Assembly: GCA_023238725.1 (NCBI GenBank)
Contig: CM041551.1
Span: 2,260,104-2,324,103 of the forward strand
DNA: 64,000 nt
DNA from: Scortum barcoo
Taxonomy: Eukaryota; Chordata; Actinopteri; Centrarchiformes; Terapontidae
Direction: 5' to 3'
Positions within the stretch are counted from its first letter, which is position 1; every line of letters starts with the position of its first letter. The notes under the pieces are model-generated. The model was given only the letters and a program-made list of their open reading frames with translations. It was not told the origin of the DNA and made no database searches. The translations under genes and the position numbers were made by a program. This document shows positions 25,704 to 38,170 of the stretch, piece after piece.

Positions 25704-26042
25704 GTAAACCTCGGGGTAAATATTGAGGAAAATGTGGAGGGCACACCAGCTAAGATCCTGACCACACAGACAAACAAGACCATCTCTGCTTCCTTCTATG
25801 CATCCACCTCATCCTGGGAGGAAACACAGAGGTGGATGTGAAGGGATTAAACACTGGCTGTGGTCATGGCTGCATGGATCTTCTATGCCAAGCATCTTGT
25901 TAGCATCTTGGTGTTGGAAATGGGTGCAGGCACAGAGGTTGTCCAGTTTATTATGCAACAGGAGTTACATCTGTTTGCATCCTGCTTCGGCTTCCACTGC
26001 GTGTTAGTGCTGGGGAAGCAGAAGAAGTGCAGCAGGCACTGA
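25704..26042 (+). pseudogene. Unrecognised decayed coding-like segment
   Basis: One frame reads without much low complexity from about 25704, with pieces such as NIEENVEGTPAKILTTQ and SASFYASTSSWEETQRW. Two stops interrupt at about 25839-25853. It then continues through AAWIFYAKHLVSILVLEMG and QQELHLFASCFGFH to a stop at 26042, with an AATAAA at about 26084. The amino-acid composition looks protein-like, with a hydrophobic stretch. I do not recognise the family and it may be chance. Confidence 0.2.
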
Positions 26043-27867
26043 TGTGGTTCTGATGGTTAAACCCTGTATGATCATAGGTGACAAATAAACTTGTTAACCT
26101 GCTGGTGGTGGTAGAGGAAAAGCAGAGAACCACTAACTTATACATCGATGGTACCCAAAACATGAAGAAAAACAACTTATGATATAAAACAATTCATTTG
26201 TAAAGGAATAAACTAGTGATGCAACATGTTGCATTTCTCTAGCATCCCTTATCACATGTCTGTGAGTTGTTGTTTCACCAAAGAGTGCAAAATATCCAAT
26301 ATTTCACAAAAAAGTAGAACTTATTTTTTTCTCCTTTCTTCTCCACTGGACAAAACTGGCTAACTGAACAGACAGGAGTTAAAATTAATCGCATCTTAAG
26401 TAGCTACTATAAAATGCTGCTTATACAGTGATAAATCTGTGTGAACAATCAGCTAATGTTACATATATAGGGGACATTTGACTGCAGAACGGCTAGTTTT
26501 ACTTTGGATACGTAAGCTGTGACGGAACTACCCACCTGTACCTAAGTCCATTATGCTGATAATTTCTGCTTATGTAGGACCTTTTTGTTGTGTTGATACT
26601 TTTAGTTAAACATGACCCCGTGAAGCGTCCAGTCTTTTTAGATTTCAGCTTATGCCCAGGTCTGTGCTCAGCTGTGTAGGTGGACAAAACAGATACTGCA
26701 CTCATGAAAGCTGACCAATGACTCTTTCACTCAGCTGTGTTCCCCTCTAACAAAACAGACTGAACATATATCTAAAAACTGTTCCTGTTCCTGTTCCATG
26801 AATTTAAATCATACAGTGGAACAGCCATTCACTCGATATGTCTTTATTTATATAACAGATCTTCACTTTTAATAGTGGACTGTTTGGGATATGTCTATCA
26901 GATGAATAAGAGAGTGATCTGTAGTGACCTTTGCCTCAGGCGGTGGCATAAATCTGGGTCCTACAAATCCTACATCTCTTTGCTGAAGTGCCCACCTAAT
27001 CCCACTCCAGTCTTGATCAGACTGGTTTTAGTGTGAATGTGTGTAACAGTGTGTCTGTGTGCAGCACTGTTCATTGTAAAAATTAATCAGATTAAATTGA
27101 GGTTAAAATGGACCTAATCACAGTCATACAGCAAGATTAATCATTTCATTATCACCATTTCAGTAGTATTTACTTGTGTATTTATGTATTTATTGGACAC
27201 AGTGTAAACAATTATGGGGTATGAGGTCACCACTCTGAAGTGTGTGATTTGAAAAATTAGATGAATAAAGAGATATAACTAACCATTAATCTGTGGCTCA
27301 CCTATTCACTGACCTGTAATATTCACATGGGCATTAATGACAGCATCTGCTGTGTGTGAATTAGCATGAATTTGACCTTTTGAGAGAACAGTCGAATATT
27401 TCCAAGGAGGAGGACATGTTTTGAGTACAAAAGGCATAATTATAGGATTGTAGATGTTGTCAATTCTCTGTGCTGACTCCCCTGCTTGGAAAATGCTGAC
27501 CACCCAGCAGCTCTGTTAAATGAAAGGCTGACCTAAATATGTGTTGTAAAGGTACCACTTTAGAATAAGGACAAGGACTGCCAGATATTATGATAATGAA
27601 CTAGTGTTGAATACTTCCTTCCTACCTGTCACAACCTCTGTTGTGGTGCAAAGCCCTTTCAGAAATACTACTATTTGTACTTCATTAGGAACAAACTTTA
27701 TTTCTACAAAATATTATTCAGCAGGGAACCACAGCAAACTACTTCAAATGATGCACTGACTAAAAAATGAAAACAAACCAAGTAAACCATTAGTAAAACC
27801 AGGAACTCAAAACAGAAAAGTAAAACATTGTCTCGTTGTACCTCTTAGAGATCTACCCACTTATTTA

Positions 27868-27960
27868 CTTAGTTGATGCTTCTATCTGGAACGACTTACT
27901 ATAATCATGAGGATATGGCCCGAAACATCCCAGAGTCATGCAAGTACATCAACCTGATGA
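27868..27960 (+). repeat. Possible short interspersed repeat fragment
   Basis: The wording TTGATGCTTCTATCTGGAAC followed by GACTTACTATAAT resembles a dispersed fish motif ('gatgcttttatccaaagcgacttacaat'). It is too short to assign to a family. Confidence 0.4.
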
Positions 27961-29238
27961 GCCTCAGCCATTCAGTGCGTTAGTTAGTTTCTGTCTCTCT
28001 ACCATTGCTAGGTCTAATTACAAGTTGTCAAATAACTATAAATAAAGAAATAATTAGCAACTCTTTTAAGTTGCTACCTCCAAAGGAAAATCAGCTCACA
28101 GCACACGCTCAGAATATTCTTTTGTGGTATTTAACGTATTGTTGACATAGACGTTATTGCCGCCTTCTGGCCCAGCATGCTTGTTTGAGTGTTTGGGTGT
28201 TTGTTACTTTCTTATGTGGACAGAGATATTTTGTAAACTGAAGGCCATGCAGGTAGCATTACTTTTTTAAACCGAATACAAAACGAAAATATATGTTTTA
28301 AATACTCAGCCTCAGACATCCACAGACCTGGAGGAGGTGGGCGAAGAGGACGAGAGAGAACAATGGGAACAATGCGGGCGGTGGATAGGGACTGTTTGTG
28401 TAGAAGAGAGAGGTTTAAGAGTTTGAGACAGAGGGAAAGAGAGGGTATGATAAGATAATGCAAATTATAAAAAAATGGACACTCTATGGACATTTAGTCA
28501 CTATGATGTACAAGCAGGGGGTGTTTGATAGGAAGATGTGTGATTCCCTGGAGAGCGGTACAGCAAAACAATGTTTAACTTAAATGATAAGTAACAACCC
28601 AGTGTAACATAGAAAAGAGGAAGGAGTGAAGTGAGGAAGCAGGTAGAGAGAAAATGACCATTTGGAGGACGTTAGCAGACCAGTGCCCCCCCCCTCTGTC
28701 GGCTGGTCAGAGTGTGTGGGTGAAGGTGTGGTCTGAGGAGAGGGCTGCCGGGGTGGGAGAGCTCTCTGAGTTCCACAGGCCCTGTCACGGGGTGTTGGCT
28801 GTCTGTGGAACGGGCAGGGTAGATAAGATTGGAGAGGTGATGAAGCGTGATCTATAGTATCTTTGAGAAGAGTGATGGAAAAGTACACACATTTCAAATG
28901 AGGAAAAAGCAGGTATTTGGGCAAAGTGAGAAGATCCTCAGCCCTGACTATGTTAACCCTTCATCTCACTGTGAGAGACTTCTTCATTTTTATATGGAAG
29001 AAGGTGCTACTGAAAAGAAGATGATTTTCTAAACTTTGAAATCCTGTCCATGTGTGGTGACAGTTTATCTAAATGTTACATCCTGTTACCATATTTAGTT
29101 TTTTACTTTAAGATGATGGCACTGTGTATGGAACGGCCAACATGATGCTTTTAAATGCTTTAACCCTGACTGTCACGCTGCTGTTACCTTAGCCAAAAGC
29201 TAACATTAGCTAGCATTACATGTTAACATGTTATATAT

Positions 29239-29262
29239 AAAACAAACAAACAAACAAACAAA
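29239..29262. repeat. (AAAC)n tract
   Basis: About five AAAC units followed by an A run. Simple sequence. Confidence 0.9.
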
Positions 29263-29989
29263 AAAACTACTGGGGGTAAGGATCAATCTTTAGTCCAGTC
29301 CTCTCCTCCATAATTAGTTATTTCAGTTACCACACCATAAATTGGCACAGTGACTCTTTCACTTTGTAGACGCTCATGTCAATCCTGCTGCTGTGTGATT
29401 GCTTCAAGTATTTAATAAGCTCAAAGGAAAGAATCCTATACACAGCTGTGAGCAACAAATAAAACTTCAGCGGGCCTGTTAATGTTTTAGTAAAACCCGG
29501 ATTACACTCAGTGGCATGAGGGGACATCATCAGTGAGCCTCTTTAGTCTTAATCGCATTAAAAGTTACACTTGTATGGGCATTTCAATTTCTAATGGATG
29601 TCAAATTGTAGAGCAAAGTGAAAGAGGAAATACTAAACATTGTTTTTTTTGTAATTGTGGAGAGGCATGTGTATGTGCAAGTCTTTTGTGCTCTCTGTAA
29701 TGTTTATAGACCAGTGCTGATGTTCGGAGGAATGCTATTTGTGTAACTATATTTCGATATTTTTATGAAGTAGCAGCTTTGAGTGGTTTCCTCATTTGTT
29801 CTGGCAGCATGAGTTTCACAGCAGAGGTGTTAGGAGCAACCCAAGTTAGCAGACTAGTTGGTGAAAATAGTGGAGAATTTAGCTGCTGAAAAAACAGATA
29901 TTTTCTTTCAGGATTTTAGAGACCAAAAACAAGGGGCACACTGACTGGATTAATGATGTTATTCAGGTAGTATGGGCTTGTACTGTACA
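29263..29989. other. No recognisable feature
   Basis: AT-rich sequence. No gene or repeat recognised before the truncated transposon. Confidence 0.5.
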
Positions 29990-30911
29990 ATTCACAAAGT
30001 GTAGGGCAGTTCTGTATTGACTAGACACACCTGCCCACACTGTAACACCACCAGCACCAAAGGCTCGTCTGGTGACATCATTGGCTGATGCATAGCGCTC
30101 TCCTTGACGTCTCCAACATAGTTGGTGGCCATTATTTCTGCTCAACGTGAATCAACTTTCATCAGAGAACAGCGCTGAGGCCCACTGGTCCCTCGTCCAG
30201 TGTAAATGCTCCCTTGGCCTATGCAAGACGATGACGCCTGTGCCTGGTGGTGTGGTCAGGTACCCTTGCAGGTCGTCTAGCACGCAGACCATGCTGATGT
30301 AAATGGTTTTGAATGGTCTGACGTGACACTCACCTCCCTTAAACGTGCCTGGAGTTGAGTGGCATTCATCATCCGGTTCTGCAGGGCACTGTTCACAATG
30401 AAGTGGTCATCAGTGTGGGATGTGGCCAAAGGACGTCCACTTCTATGCCTTTCTGTGACTCTTCCAGTCTCTCTGTATCTCTGTTGCAACCTGCTGATGA
30501 CACTCTGTGACACTCTAAGCTCAGTGGCCACTTCTGTCTGAGAACATCCTGTTTGAAGCTTTGCAATGGCGAGGTACTGTGGATTAATTGTTAGGTGTCG
30601 TCTTGGTCTTATGATGTCAAAATGTGAACAGCATGATGAGGAGGACTGTTTAAATACCAATTCTGATTGAACCAGGAAATTTATTGGTTGATTCATGGAT
30701 CAAACACCTGTTGTGAATTTTGCCATTAAGCTCCTTGTTAGAGCAAGTTGTGTAAAAAGTACTGAAACACTGAAAAGTTGGACATGTGCATTGGATGGAC
30801 ATGTGCATTCAAAAGTTTAGAGAAGGTCACCTGTAAAAGTTATAGTGCATTTTAGGGTCATCCTGAAATTTCGCCTGAAAGCTGAATATCCCTAACTTTT
30901 TGTGAGTAGTG
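29990..30911 (-). mobile_element. Truncated Tc1-like transposon, minus strand
   Basis: The intact end lies at 30911: reading the minus strand it starts CACTACTCACAAAAAGTTAG, and a TA follows on the plus strand at 30912-30913. The transposase runs inward from there. The element stops abruptly near 29990, inside the transposase, so its distal part and other inverted repeat are missing, either deleted or never copied. No second terminus is seen to the left. It is a different Tc1 lineage from those at 12 kb and 39 kb, judging by its N-terminal motifs and terminus. Confidence 0.85.
29996..30696 (-). pseudogene. Tc1-like transposase relic, 3'-truncated
   Basis: Reading the minus strand from 30696, the protein passes RPRRHLTINPQYLAIAKLQ into a clear helix-turn-helix region (CSQTEVATELRVSQSVISRL, then the GRP-box RHRSGRPLATS). 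HFIVNSALQNRMMNATQLQA and REVSVTS follow. The catalytic part shows ALFSDES-like wording (first catalytic Asp region near 30165) only after a frameshift and stops. It resumes as CWRRQGERYASANDVTRRAF and VTVWAGVSSQYRTALHFV, then breaks off. The second Asp and the Glu are not present. The usual start may have been the ATA codon just before RPRRHLT, with the upstream Met fortuitous. Confidence 0.88.
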
Positions 30912-30913
30912 TA

Positions 30914-33859
30914 TATCAACTTTATGAGGTTATATACAAGTTGTGTTTACACCTTGTTCTGCAAAACTATCAGTGCTTTAATGAATAAATCAGTAGCACA
31001 GAATAAATAACTAATAAGATAATAACATCTATTGCATTAATTCAGGTGATGTGACTTGAATGGGTATTGACTTGTAGAACATGAGACAGATAATTTGTGA
31101 TAAAAATCAGACTCCTCTGGCTCCACCTGCTGCCTCTAAGGCTCATTGGACAAGAATCCACCACACCTGAATCAAAACAACCAATCAGAGCAGAGTATCT
31201 GACAGAGCTTCAGTCACTGCTTCAGCACAGAGCCGTGCTCCACATGAGGTAATGCTGAGCGAACGTAAGGATAGAGGAGGACGGATGGGGGATAAACAAC
31301 AACTGACCAAGCAATGACAGAACAACACTTTAAAGGTAAAAGATATGAATATATGATATGAAAGATAAGTAAACAGAAGAAGAGGAATGAAGAAAAGCGA
31401 GTTAAAAAGAAAAAAATTGGAGTGAGTGACATTTGGGGTTTTGGAGACAAACTGATGCTTGCCGTAGAGAGAGTGGTAGGGCGCTGGAACATATACACAC
31501 TCTAAATTTCAAAATAAGAGCACTTTCAGTTGGTAAGATTAGGAGAATCTGCTGATATATTTCATCACAGAATATATCGAGTAGAAATATCTGCAGTAAA
31601 AAGGTTTTCAGTATGTTCAGCTTTACACTATGTACAACATATAACAGTGAGATCATTGTTAAGAACGATGTGGCAGGTGCATTTCTTTACTGGATGACTG
31701 CACTGGTAAAGTGCATGTCATTTTCTGGTGAGAATTTCATAGACTGGATGATGCTTGTGCACAGCAGACTGGAGACTGGAGTGTGTCAGCAATTTCATGG
31801 GCGGTATGCTGGAGTGAACATGCTTGACCTTTCTGTACAAGTATCACTTGTTTCATAAGTTGAACATCTTTGTATAATGAAATTTCTCATGGGTTATACA
31901 AGAATAATAAAAATGCATACTGACACTGAATATGTAAAAATATTAACCAGTTTCTTTTGATGGGAGTGTAGATCTAACAATGGCTTATTATTTTTAGGAT
32001 TCCTTTCTGATGCTGCTGGCATTAAATTGCCTTGTCCTGGCCAACTGTAAAACTCTCACTGAAGTTTTGCCATATTGGATTTTGCTAAGCAACCTGTACC
32101 ATAGAATTTGATAGTAGCAGCCTGATTTCCCAACAGGGGTCATTAACGTTTCATCTAAATACTTTATCTTAATTTAAAAGTATCATATATAAAATGCTAT
32201 TGTATTTACCAACAATATATACTTTGATCTGTGTCCCAGTTTTCTTCCTTTAACTGCTAATGGGTCTCTTCAGAGGATTGCCGAGCTTAACCACTTGGTT
32301 GTCAAGGAGAGTTGTGAATGTCCATAAAGTGGCTTTAAGTGAAAAGTTTTTAATGAAGTATTTTATTAGTTAAGTTGGTAATTTTCATTTAGTTCTGAAT
32401 AAGGGACACATGTAAAAAGTGGCCATGAATTAAGGTTGTCTAACTACTCTCAAATTGGCATCACATCAGTGTGACCCTACTTCCTATTAATATCTCTCTA
32501 AGTTAAAAAACATTTTCACTGTTTCTCAGAATGTGGCCTCTGATCCTTCAGAACAGGTGAGCGGGAGAAAAACAGTTTCTTCATTCCTTGATATGTTAAA
32601 GTGCCCAGAACAACAATGTTGGTAAAAAAAAACAAAACTCATCTATTCTCTGCCATAACTTAAACAAGTCTAAACTAAATTACATCATAGTCATAATACC
32701 AATGCAGAGGTCTGACAGACTTACTGTACCCGCCCTGTCTCAGGTTTGTCCCTCTGGCGTCTGAGCAAGTCTTGCAATCCAAACAAGAGATATGACTCAG
32801 TGGATTTGAAGCCCCTTGAGGGAAGGACTTATCCAACGTAAAAATGATTTGGCGCTGGTGTGTCCAGCAGTCTTGATGAGGTGCCAGTCCCCACTGGAAC
32901 GAATGCAAGAGGATTCCACCATGAGTCGAGGGGAGGGAAAGTGGAAAAGTTGGTGTTGCTTAGTCATGTCATACAAACCTTATAATATTGTGAAATAGAT
33001 CATATTGTCTACACATGTCTCTGCAAGAACTTCTCAGGTCTTTGTGACTAAAAGTCAGGATATATGGGATCTGCTGCAGTGAATTTTAAATCTGTTTTCC
33101 TGTCCCTCAGCTTTATGGAGGTGAAGTAACTTTCTGGAATGTTCAAACAGCAGCCATGAGGTAGCTTTTACTTTGGAGCAGCCATAAGAAATTCAGTACA
33201 TTTTGTAAATCAAGGTTAGATCCAACTGCAGTTGTTCCATGAGAAGTATTAAATACTGCAAACAAGGAACAGCAAAAGTAGAAACACAATCAACTGATCG
33301 GTCAGCTGCTAAGTAAAGAGCTGCAGATGACGGGCACGTCTCCAGCATGTCATCACCTCCTGGCTCTAAGTCGATATCAAGATCATCTCTTTCATCTGGT
33401 TCACCTTTCATTAAACTCATTAAAAGCTCGTCTGCTTTAAAATCTTTACTCTTTACTTTCAACCAATTTGACTTAAGTGTCATTCAAATGCTCTACCCAC
33501 CATGCTTGGTTCGGTGCCCAAAAAGGGCATAAGCTCACTTGTGCCCTTTTAGCACAGACCAAAAAAACACTTTTGTGTTATGCCTTTCAGTTTAATTACA
33601 ACCAGTCAGTCACCATTTCAGGTGTGTCCTTTTGGCACTAAAAAGATCTCACTGAGACCTTTTATCTGATAGATGGTGTTCCCATATCCCTGATATGTAG
33701 CTGACAGCTGCAGCAACCAATGTGCTCCCTGCTGCTGCTCATTCAAAGTCAGCGGTAACTGTTAGTTGTCTGAAAGCATATTAAAGGTAGCCTGTGGAGC
33801 TGTTGACCACTAGTAATGCTATGGAACAATTTTTCACTAATTCATACATCTTTTACAAA
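30914..33859. other. No recognised gene; one acidic open frame
   Basis: Mostly unremarkable AT-rich sequence. A minus-strand open frame at 33193-33483 encodes 96 residues with an acidic segment (DERDDLDIDLEPGGDD). I cannot assign it, and it could be a decayed exon, part of a transposon, or chance. At about 33780-33830 the words 'cctgtggagctgttgacc' and 'actagtaatgctatgg' resemble a short fish repeat. Confidence 0.35.
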
Positions 33860-36045
33860 TCCCATCAGAGGTCACGTCCTTCTTACCACAGAGAAAAACT
33901 TCTACACATCAGGTCGGTGGTGGAAAAAACTTTTTAATCATCGCCACCGCCACCAGCGCATGTACAATGGGGAATCTCCATGGCGGAGCCTACCTGTTGT
34001 TGAACCTGAGCAGCGGAGGCGGCGGAGGAAAAGAGGGAAGAGAAAAAATGTGAAAACCGGCCTCCTCTACCGAATATTCTTCTGGCTAATGTTCAGTCCC
34101 TGGATAACAAGCTGGATGAACTTTTCAAAGAGGAACTGAAACGTTTTGGTTTTCATGGAAACTTGGCTCGACCCCTTGATCCGAGACTCCACCATTGTTC
34201 TTGAGGGACTCTCCATTCACCGACAGGACCGGACAGCATTACATTCAGGGAAGAGCAAGGGAGGAGGTGTCTGCTTCATGGTGAACAACAACAAGTGGCG
34301 CTCAGACGTGGAGATTATTTCTACTGGGCTGTTCTCCGGACCTGGAGCACCTCATGATCAGATGCCGGCCTTATTATCTCCCAAGGGAATTTACATTGGT
34401 TGTCATGACAGCAGTGTATGTTCCGCCACACGCCACACGACACCAACAAGGCCGTGGACGAGCTGTATGGAGTTATCGACAGGACAGAGCCGGGGACTTT
34501 AACAATGCGCCAACCTGAGGAAAAGTCCTGCTGAGATATCACCAACACATCAGCTGTGGTGAGAACACACTCGATCATGTTTACACCCCTAGGACAAGTA
34601 CAAGCCCTCCTTCGCCTCCTTTTGGAAAATCTGACCACGCCTCAGTTCTGCTGCTGCCTTCCTATAGGCAGAAATTGGCTGAAGCGTGATGGACAGGTGA
34701 CGCAGACCATTCAGCAGTGGTCCAATCAATCAGATTTGGCTCTGCACGACTGCTTCAGCACGACGGAGTGGTGTGTGTTTAAGGACACAGACATAAACAC
34801 ATACACGGACGCGGTCATTGGATACATCGGAAAATGCATCTGATGATGTAGTACCGAGGATTACTGTGCGGACATTTTCAAAACAGAAGCCCTGGGTTAA
34901 CGGAGAAGTCCATGCCAAACTTAAAGCACAGACAGATGCCTACAACTCAGGTGATTTAGAGGAGTACAGGAAGTCCAGGTACATGCTCCGGAGAGCCATC
35001 AGCAGCGCAAAGAGACAGTACAGGGACAAAGTTGAGTCTCACTACTACAGTGGCTCCAACACCAGGAGCATGTGGGCTGGACTTAAAAACTCTGACAGAC
35101 TACAAAAAGAAGATGAGCAGTGCTGAGATGATGTCTGCATCTCTGCCTGACAGAACTAAACACTTTTGAACACTTTTTATGCCCGCTTTGAGAGCACCTC
35201 TCCAGCTGTGGAGGTGCAAAAGGCTCAGGAGGACCACCACCACCACATCCTCCACCCTGACTCTCAACACCGGCGCTCCCCATGGCTGTGTGCTCAGCCC
35301 CCTCCCTGTTCATGCATAACTGCGTGGCCATCATCAGCACACATGGTTCATCAGCAAATTTGCTGACGACACGACCGTCAAATTTGCCTTTTGGCCTGAT
35401 TACCGGCGAACGATGAGACAGCCTACAGAAAGGAGGTCAGAGCCCTGACATCAATGTCAGCAAAACTAAGGAGCTGATCGTGGACTTCAGGAGGAGGCAG
35501 AGAAAGGAACATGCCCCCCTCTCCATCAACGGGACTACGGTGGAGAGAGTCAGCAGCTTCAGGTTCCTCGGGGTTCACATCAGCAAGGACCTGACCTGGA
35601 CTCACCACACTGACTCTCATCACAAAGTCAGCCAGACAGCGGCTCTTCTTCCTCCGCAGGCTGCGGAGGCTCAACATGGACTCAAGGATCCTCTGCAGCT
35701 TCTACAGGTGCACCATAGAGAGTATCCTGACTGGCTGCATCACCGCCTGGTACAGCAGCTGCACCAACCTCAACCTTACCTTACCCAACCTTAGTTTATA
35801 TTTATAGTCTATATTTTATTTACATAACTTATATTTTAAGGTCTTTATTTATTTTATTACTCTAGTTTATTATTTATTTTAAATTTTATTTTATATTTTT
35901 ATTTCTTAATCTATTTTTTCTTGTTGAGGTTTTCTATTCTTGTTAACATTTTAGCATTGTTTGGGGAGATTTAAGAATTTCATTAGCAATGATTGCTGAT
36001 GTAAATTGTTATATAATGACAATAAATTCTTGAAATCTTTGAGAC
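33860..36045 (+). pseudogene. LINE (L2/jockey-like) copy with endonuclease, RT core deleted
   Basis: This is the most complete LINE in the window. An apurinic-endonuclease-like domain is visible in pieces: LANVQSLDNKLDELF at about 34084, METWLDP (the E of the ETWL motif), then SIHRQDRTALHSGKSKGGG and VCFMVNNNKW at about 34225-34300. A C-terminal endonuclease signature reads NTLDHVYT and FGKSDHASVLLLPSYRQKL. The linker follows (VRTFSKQKPWVNGEVHAKL at about 34870, RRAISSAKRQYRDKVES). RT is almost wholly lost: ELNTFYARFES is followed closely by LNTGAPHGCVLSPL and FADDTTVKF, so several hundred bases are missing. The 3' part keeps ELIVDFRRRQRKEHAPLSI and FRFLGVHISKDLTW. A T/A-rich untranslated region ends with GACAATAAATTCTTGAAATC near 36040. 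Multiple frameshifts and stops are present. Confidence 0.88.
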
Positions 36046-36985
36046 AATTTGAATACCAGCTTTCATATGAGAATGGTAAAGCAAATGTACCACATTTCAT
36101 ATTCTCACCTGTTCTGAACACTGAGATGTGAATTCTTACTCTAACATATTGGATTTGCTGTGAAACTTCCCTCTCCAACCAATCTGTTGACAGTTTTCTG
36201 AGTTCTCCTATTTAATTCCTTATGCTGTTGTCAAACACGAGTAACTACTTGTGGTGATTTTTTTATATTCATATTAACGAACTCTTGAGCAGAGCTGCCT
36301 TTGAATACGGCCTTGATCTTGTGTTTACCATGAGCTTGTCACTCAGTTGTTAATATGGAGGATTTTATCTCTGATCACAAATGCATTCTCTTTGATTCAG
36401 CTCTTCTATTAGCTGCCTCGTCTCTGAAGCCTTCCATATATGTTGGCTAATTTAATGAAGAATCTGCAACTGAATTTTCATGTAATTTCTCTCAGTTAAT
36501 CTTTTTAAGTGTTTTAATGAAGTAGGTCTGTCCAGCTTGGTGTCAGTGCACCTTTAAAGCTCTTTCATGAAATGATGACATCCTTGTCAGATGAGAATGA
36601 AGAAGAGCAGAGTGGAAATTGAAATCTCATTTTCTTTCTGTGGTTCACAGATATATTGTATCATGCAAATGTGGATGAAATGTAGCCCAGGGCATGATAA
36701 TGTACTACATATACCAAGCAACAATATACACTACGTGATCACACAAGGTATAGATCATTTCTGTTTTATTTTTCACATCCATGTCTTTCTTTAATAAATA
36801 AATACACTGTTATCCTGAGACCTGTGCTGATTTCCTCTCGTCATTCCACTGTCATACCGGGTTGCAGCATAGCACTGTGCAATAAAGAGACCTGTAATCC
36901 AGCTGGTCATCTGTGATGTTTAGAAAGGATAGTAGCGTGGAGCTGCATCTTGTCACACACAGTCATAACCCGTCACACGTGTGTT
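36046..36985. other. No recognisable feature
   Basis: AT-rich sequence between two LINE fragments. No coding frame recognised. Confidence 0.5.
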
Positions 36986-37790
36986 GGATGATAAACTGGA
37001 CCACCCATGTCCCCATCAGTAATCCTGATGCTGCGCTCATTGTTGCTGGAGATTTTAACCAGGCCAACCTCAACAAAGTTATGCCTGACATCAATCAACA
37101 TATTGACTGTACCACAAGTGTAGTACATACTCTGCATTATTGCTACACGCCATTCAAAAACAGTTACAGAGCAGCATCTATACCTGCATTCTGGAAGAGA
37201 GACTCTGCGGACATCTTGCCGAAATCAAAGTAAGATGCATGATGCATGCCTCCAATGACATGTGAGGTCAAGAAATGGATAGGCTAAATCTAGTTCACCC
37301 CAAAGTCTGCTCTTCATGATGCAGTCAGAAACACATTCCAGGACACTTCCATCAATTTGTAAAAGAAGCAACTGTACCCACAACTACAGTCAAATCATTC
37401 CCCATCAGCCTACAACCTAGGGCTGCAGTCTAAAAACATGTACAACTATGAAGTACCTGCCTACAATATAAGGAGATCAGTAAAAGAGTCAAAAATGAAC
37501 TACAGGAAGAAAGTGGAACTATACTTCCAGGAAGGGATCCCATGTCTAAGAACTATTACAGAGCTGAACAATTCATAGACGGTGCTCTACCCTGCCAAAA
37601 GGATAGTATAAAAGGCTAACAGTATTATTAAGGAGCCAAGATCATAGCCTCCTGCTGTTGTCAAGAAGAAGATACCAGACACACCAGGCCAGCACAGTTA
37701 GGCTCAAGAAGAACTTTGACCCTCTAAGATCCTAAATGGCGACACTACCTCAGAACTGTCCTCAGACTATTTTTATTTTTTACATACATA
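36986..37790 (+). pseudogene. LINE fragment: endonuclease end, linker and 3' end
   Basis: The translation contains SNPDAALIVAGDFNQANL at about 37020 (the GDFN endonuclease motif), MPDINQHIDCTT, and HYCYTPFKNSYRAASIPAFW, where an endonuclease C-terminus is expected. Linker-like YNIRRSVKESKMNYRKKVEL follows at about 37465. After a gap where RT should be, SRRRYQTH and RLKKNFDPL-like wording near 37660-37720 resembles the extreme C-terminus of LINE ORF2. A T-rich untranslated region follows. Stops are frequent. The A+T microsatellite at 37.9 kb sits immediately after it. Confidence 0.75.
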
Positions 37791-37901
37791 TTACTTTTTC
37801 TTACTATAGTTAACAATATTAAATATTTTTTCTTTATTGTTATTCTATTTTACAGTTATTTTATATTGCACAAATAGAAGTAGCCAACAAATATCAAATA
37901 T

Positions 37902-37948
37902 CTCTCTCTCTCTATATATATATATATATTTTATATATATATATATAT

Positions 37949-37996
<48 letters not shown>

Positions 37997-38004
37997 ATGT
38001 GTGA

Positions 38005-38103
<99 letters not shown>

Positions 38104-38107
38104 TATG

Positions 38108-38167
<60 letters not shown>
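37902..38167. repeat. Compound (TC)n(TA)n(CA)n(TA)n microsatellite, about 265 bp
   Basis: Several long TA blocks, the longest over 50 bases, alternate with CA and GT blocks. Because TA blocks are self-complementary and CA and GT blocks face each other, the whole can fold into cruciform-like structures. Reading frames inside it (Tyr-Ile and Thr-His repeats) are artefacts. Confidence 0.97.

Positions 38168-38170
<3 letters not shown>

Larger units (their letters stand above)
17600..29238. other. Large stretch with no recognisable gene
   Basis: I read this on both strands and found no convincing exon or transposase. It holds a G-rich run (17781-17806), an (ATTGT)4 tract (19751-19770) and two foldback sequences listed separately. 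A repeat-like phrase at 27.87 kb and a possible decayed coding segment at 25.7-26.04 kb are also listed separately. The remainder is AT-rich, with short mutually overlapping frames of no recognisable content. It may be intron or intergenic sequence; nothing visible distinguishes these. Confidence 0.45.
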
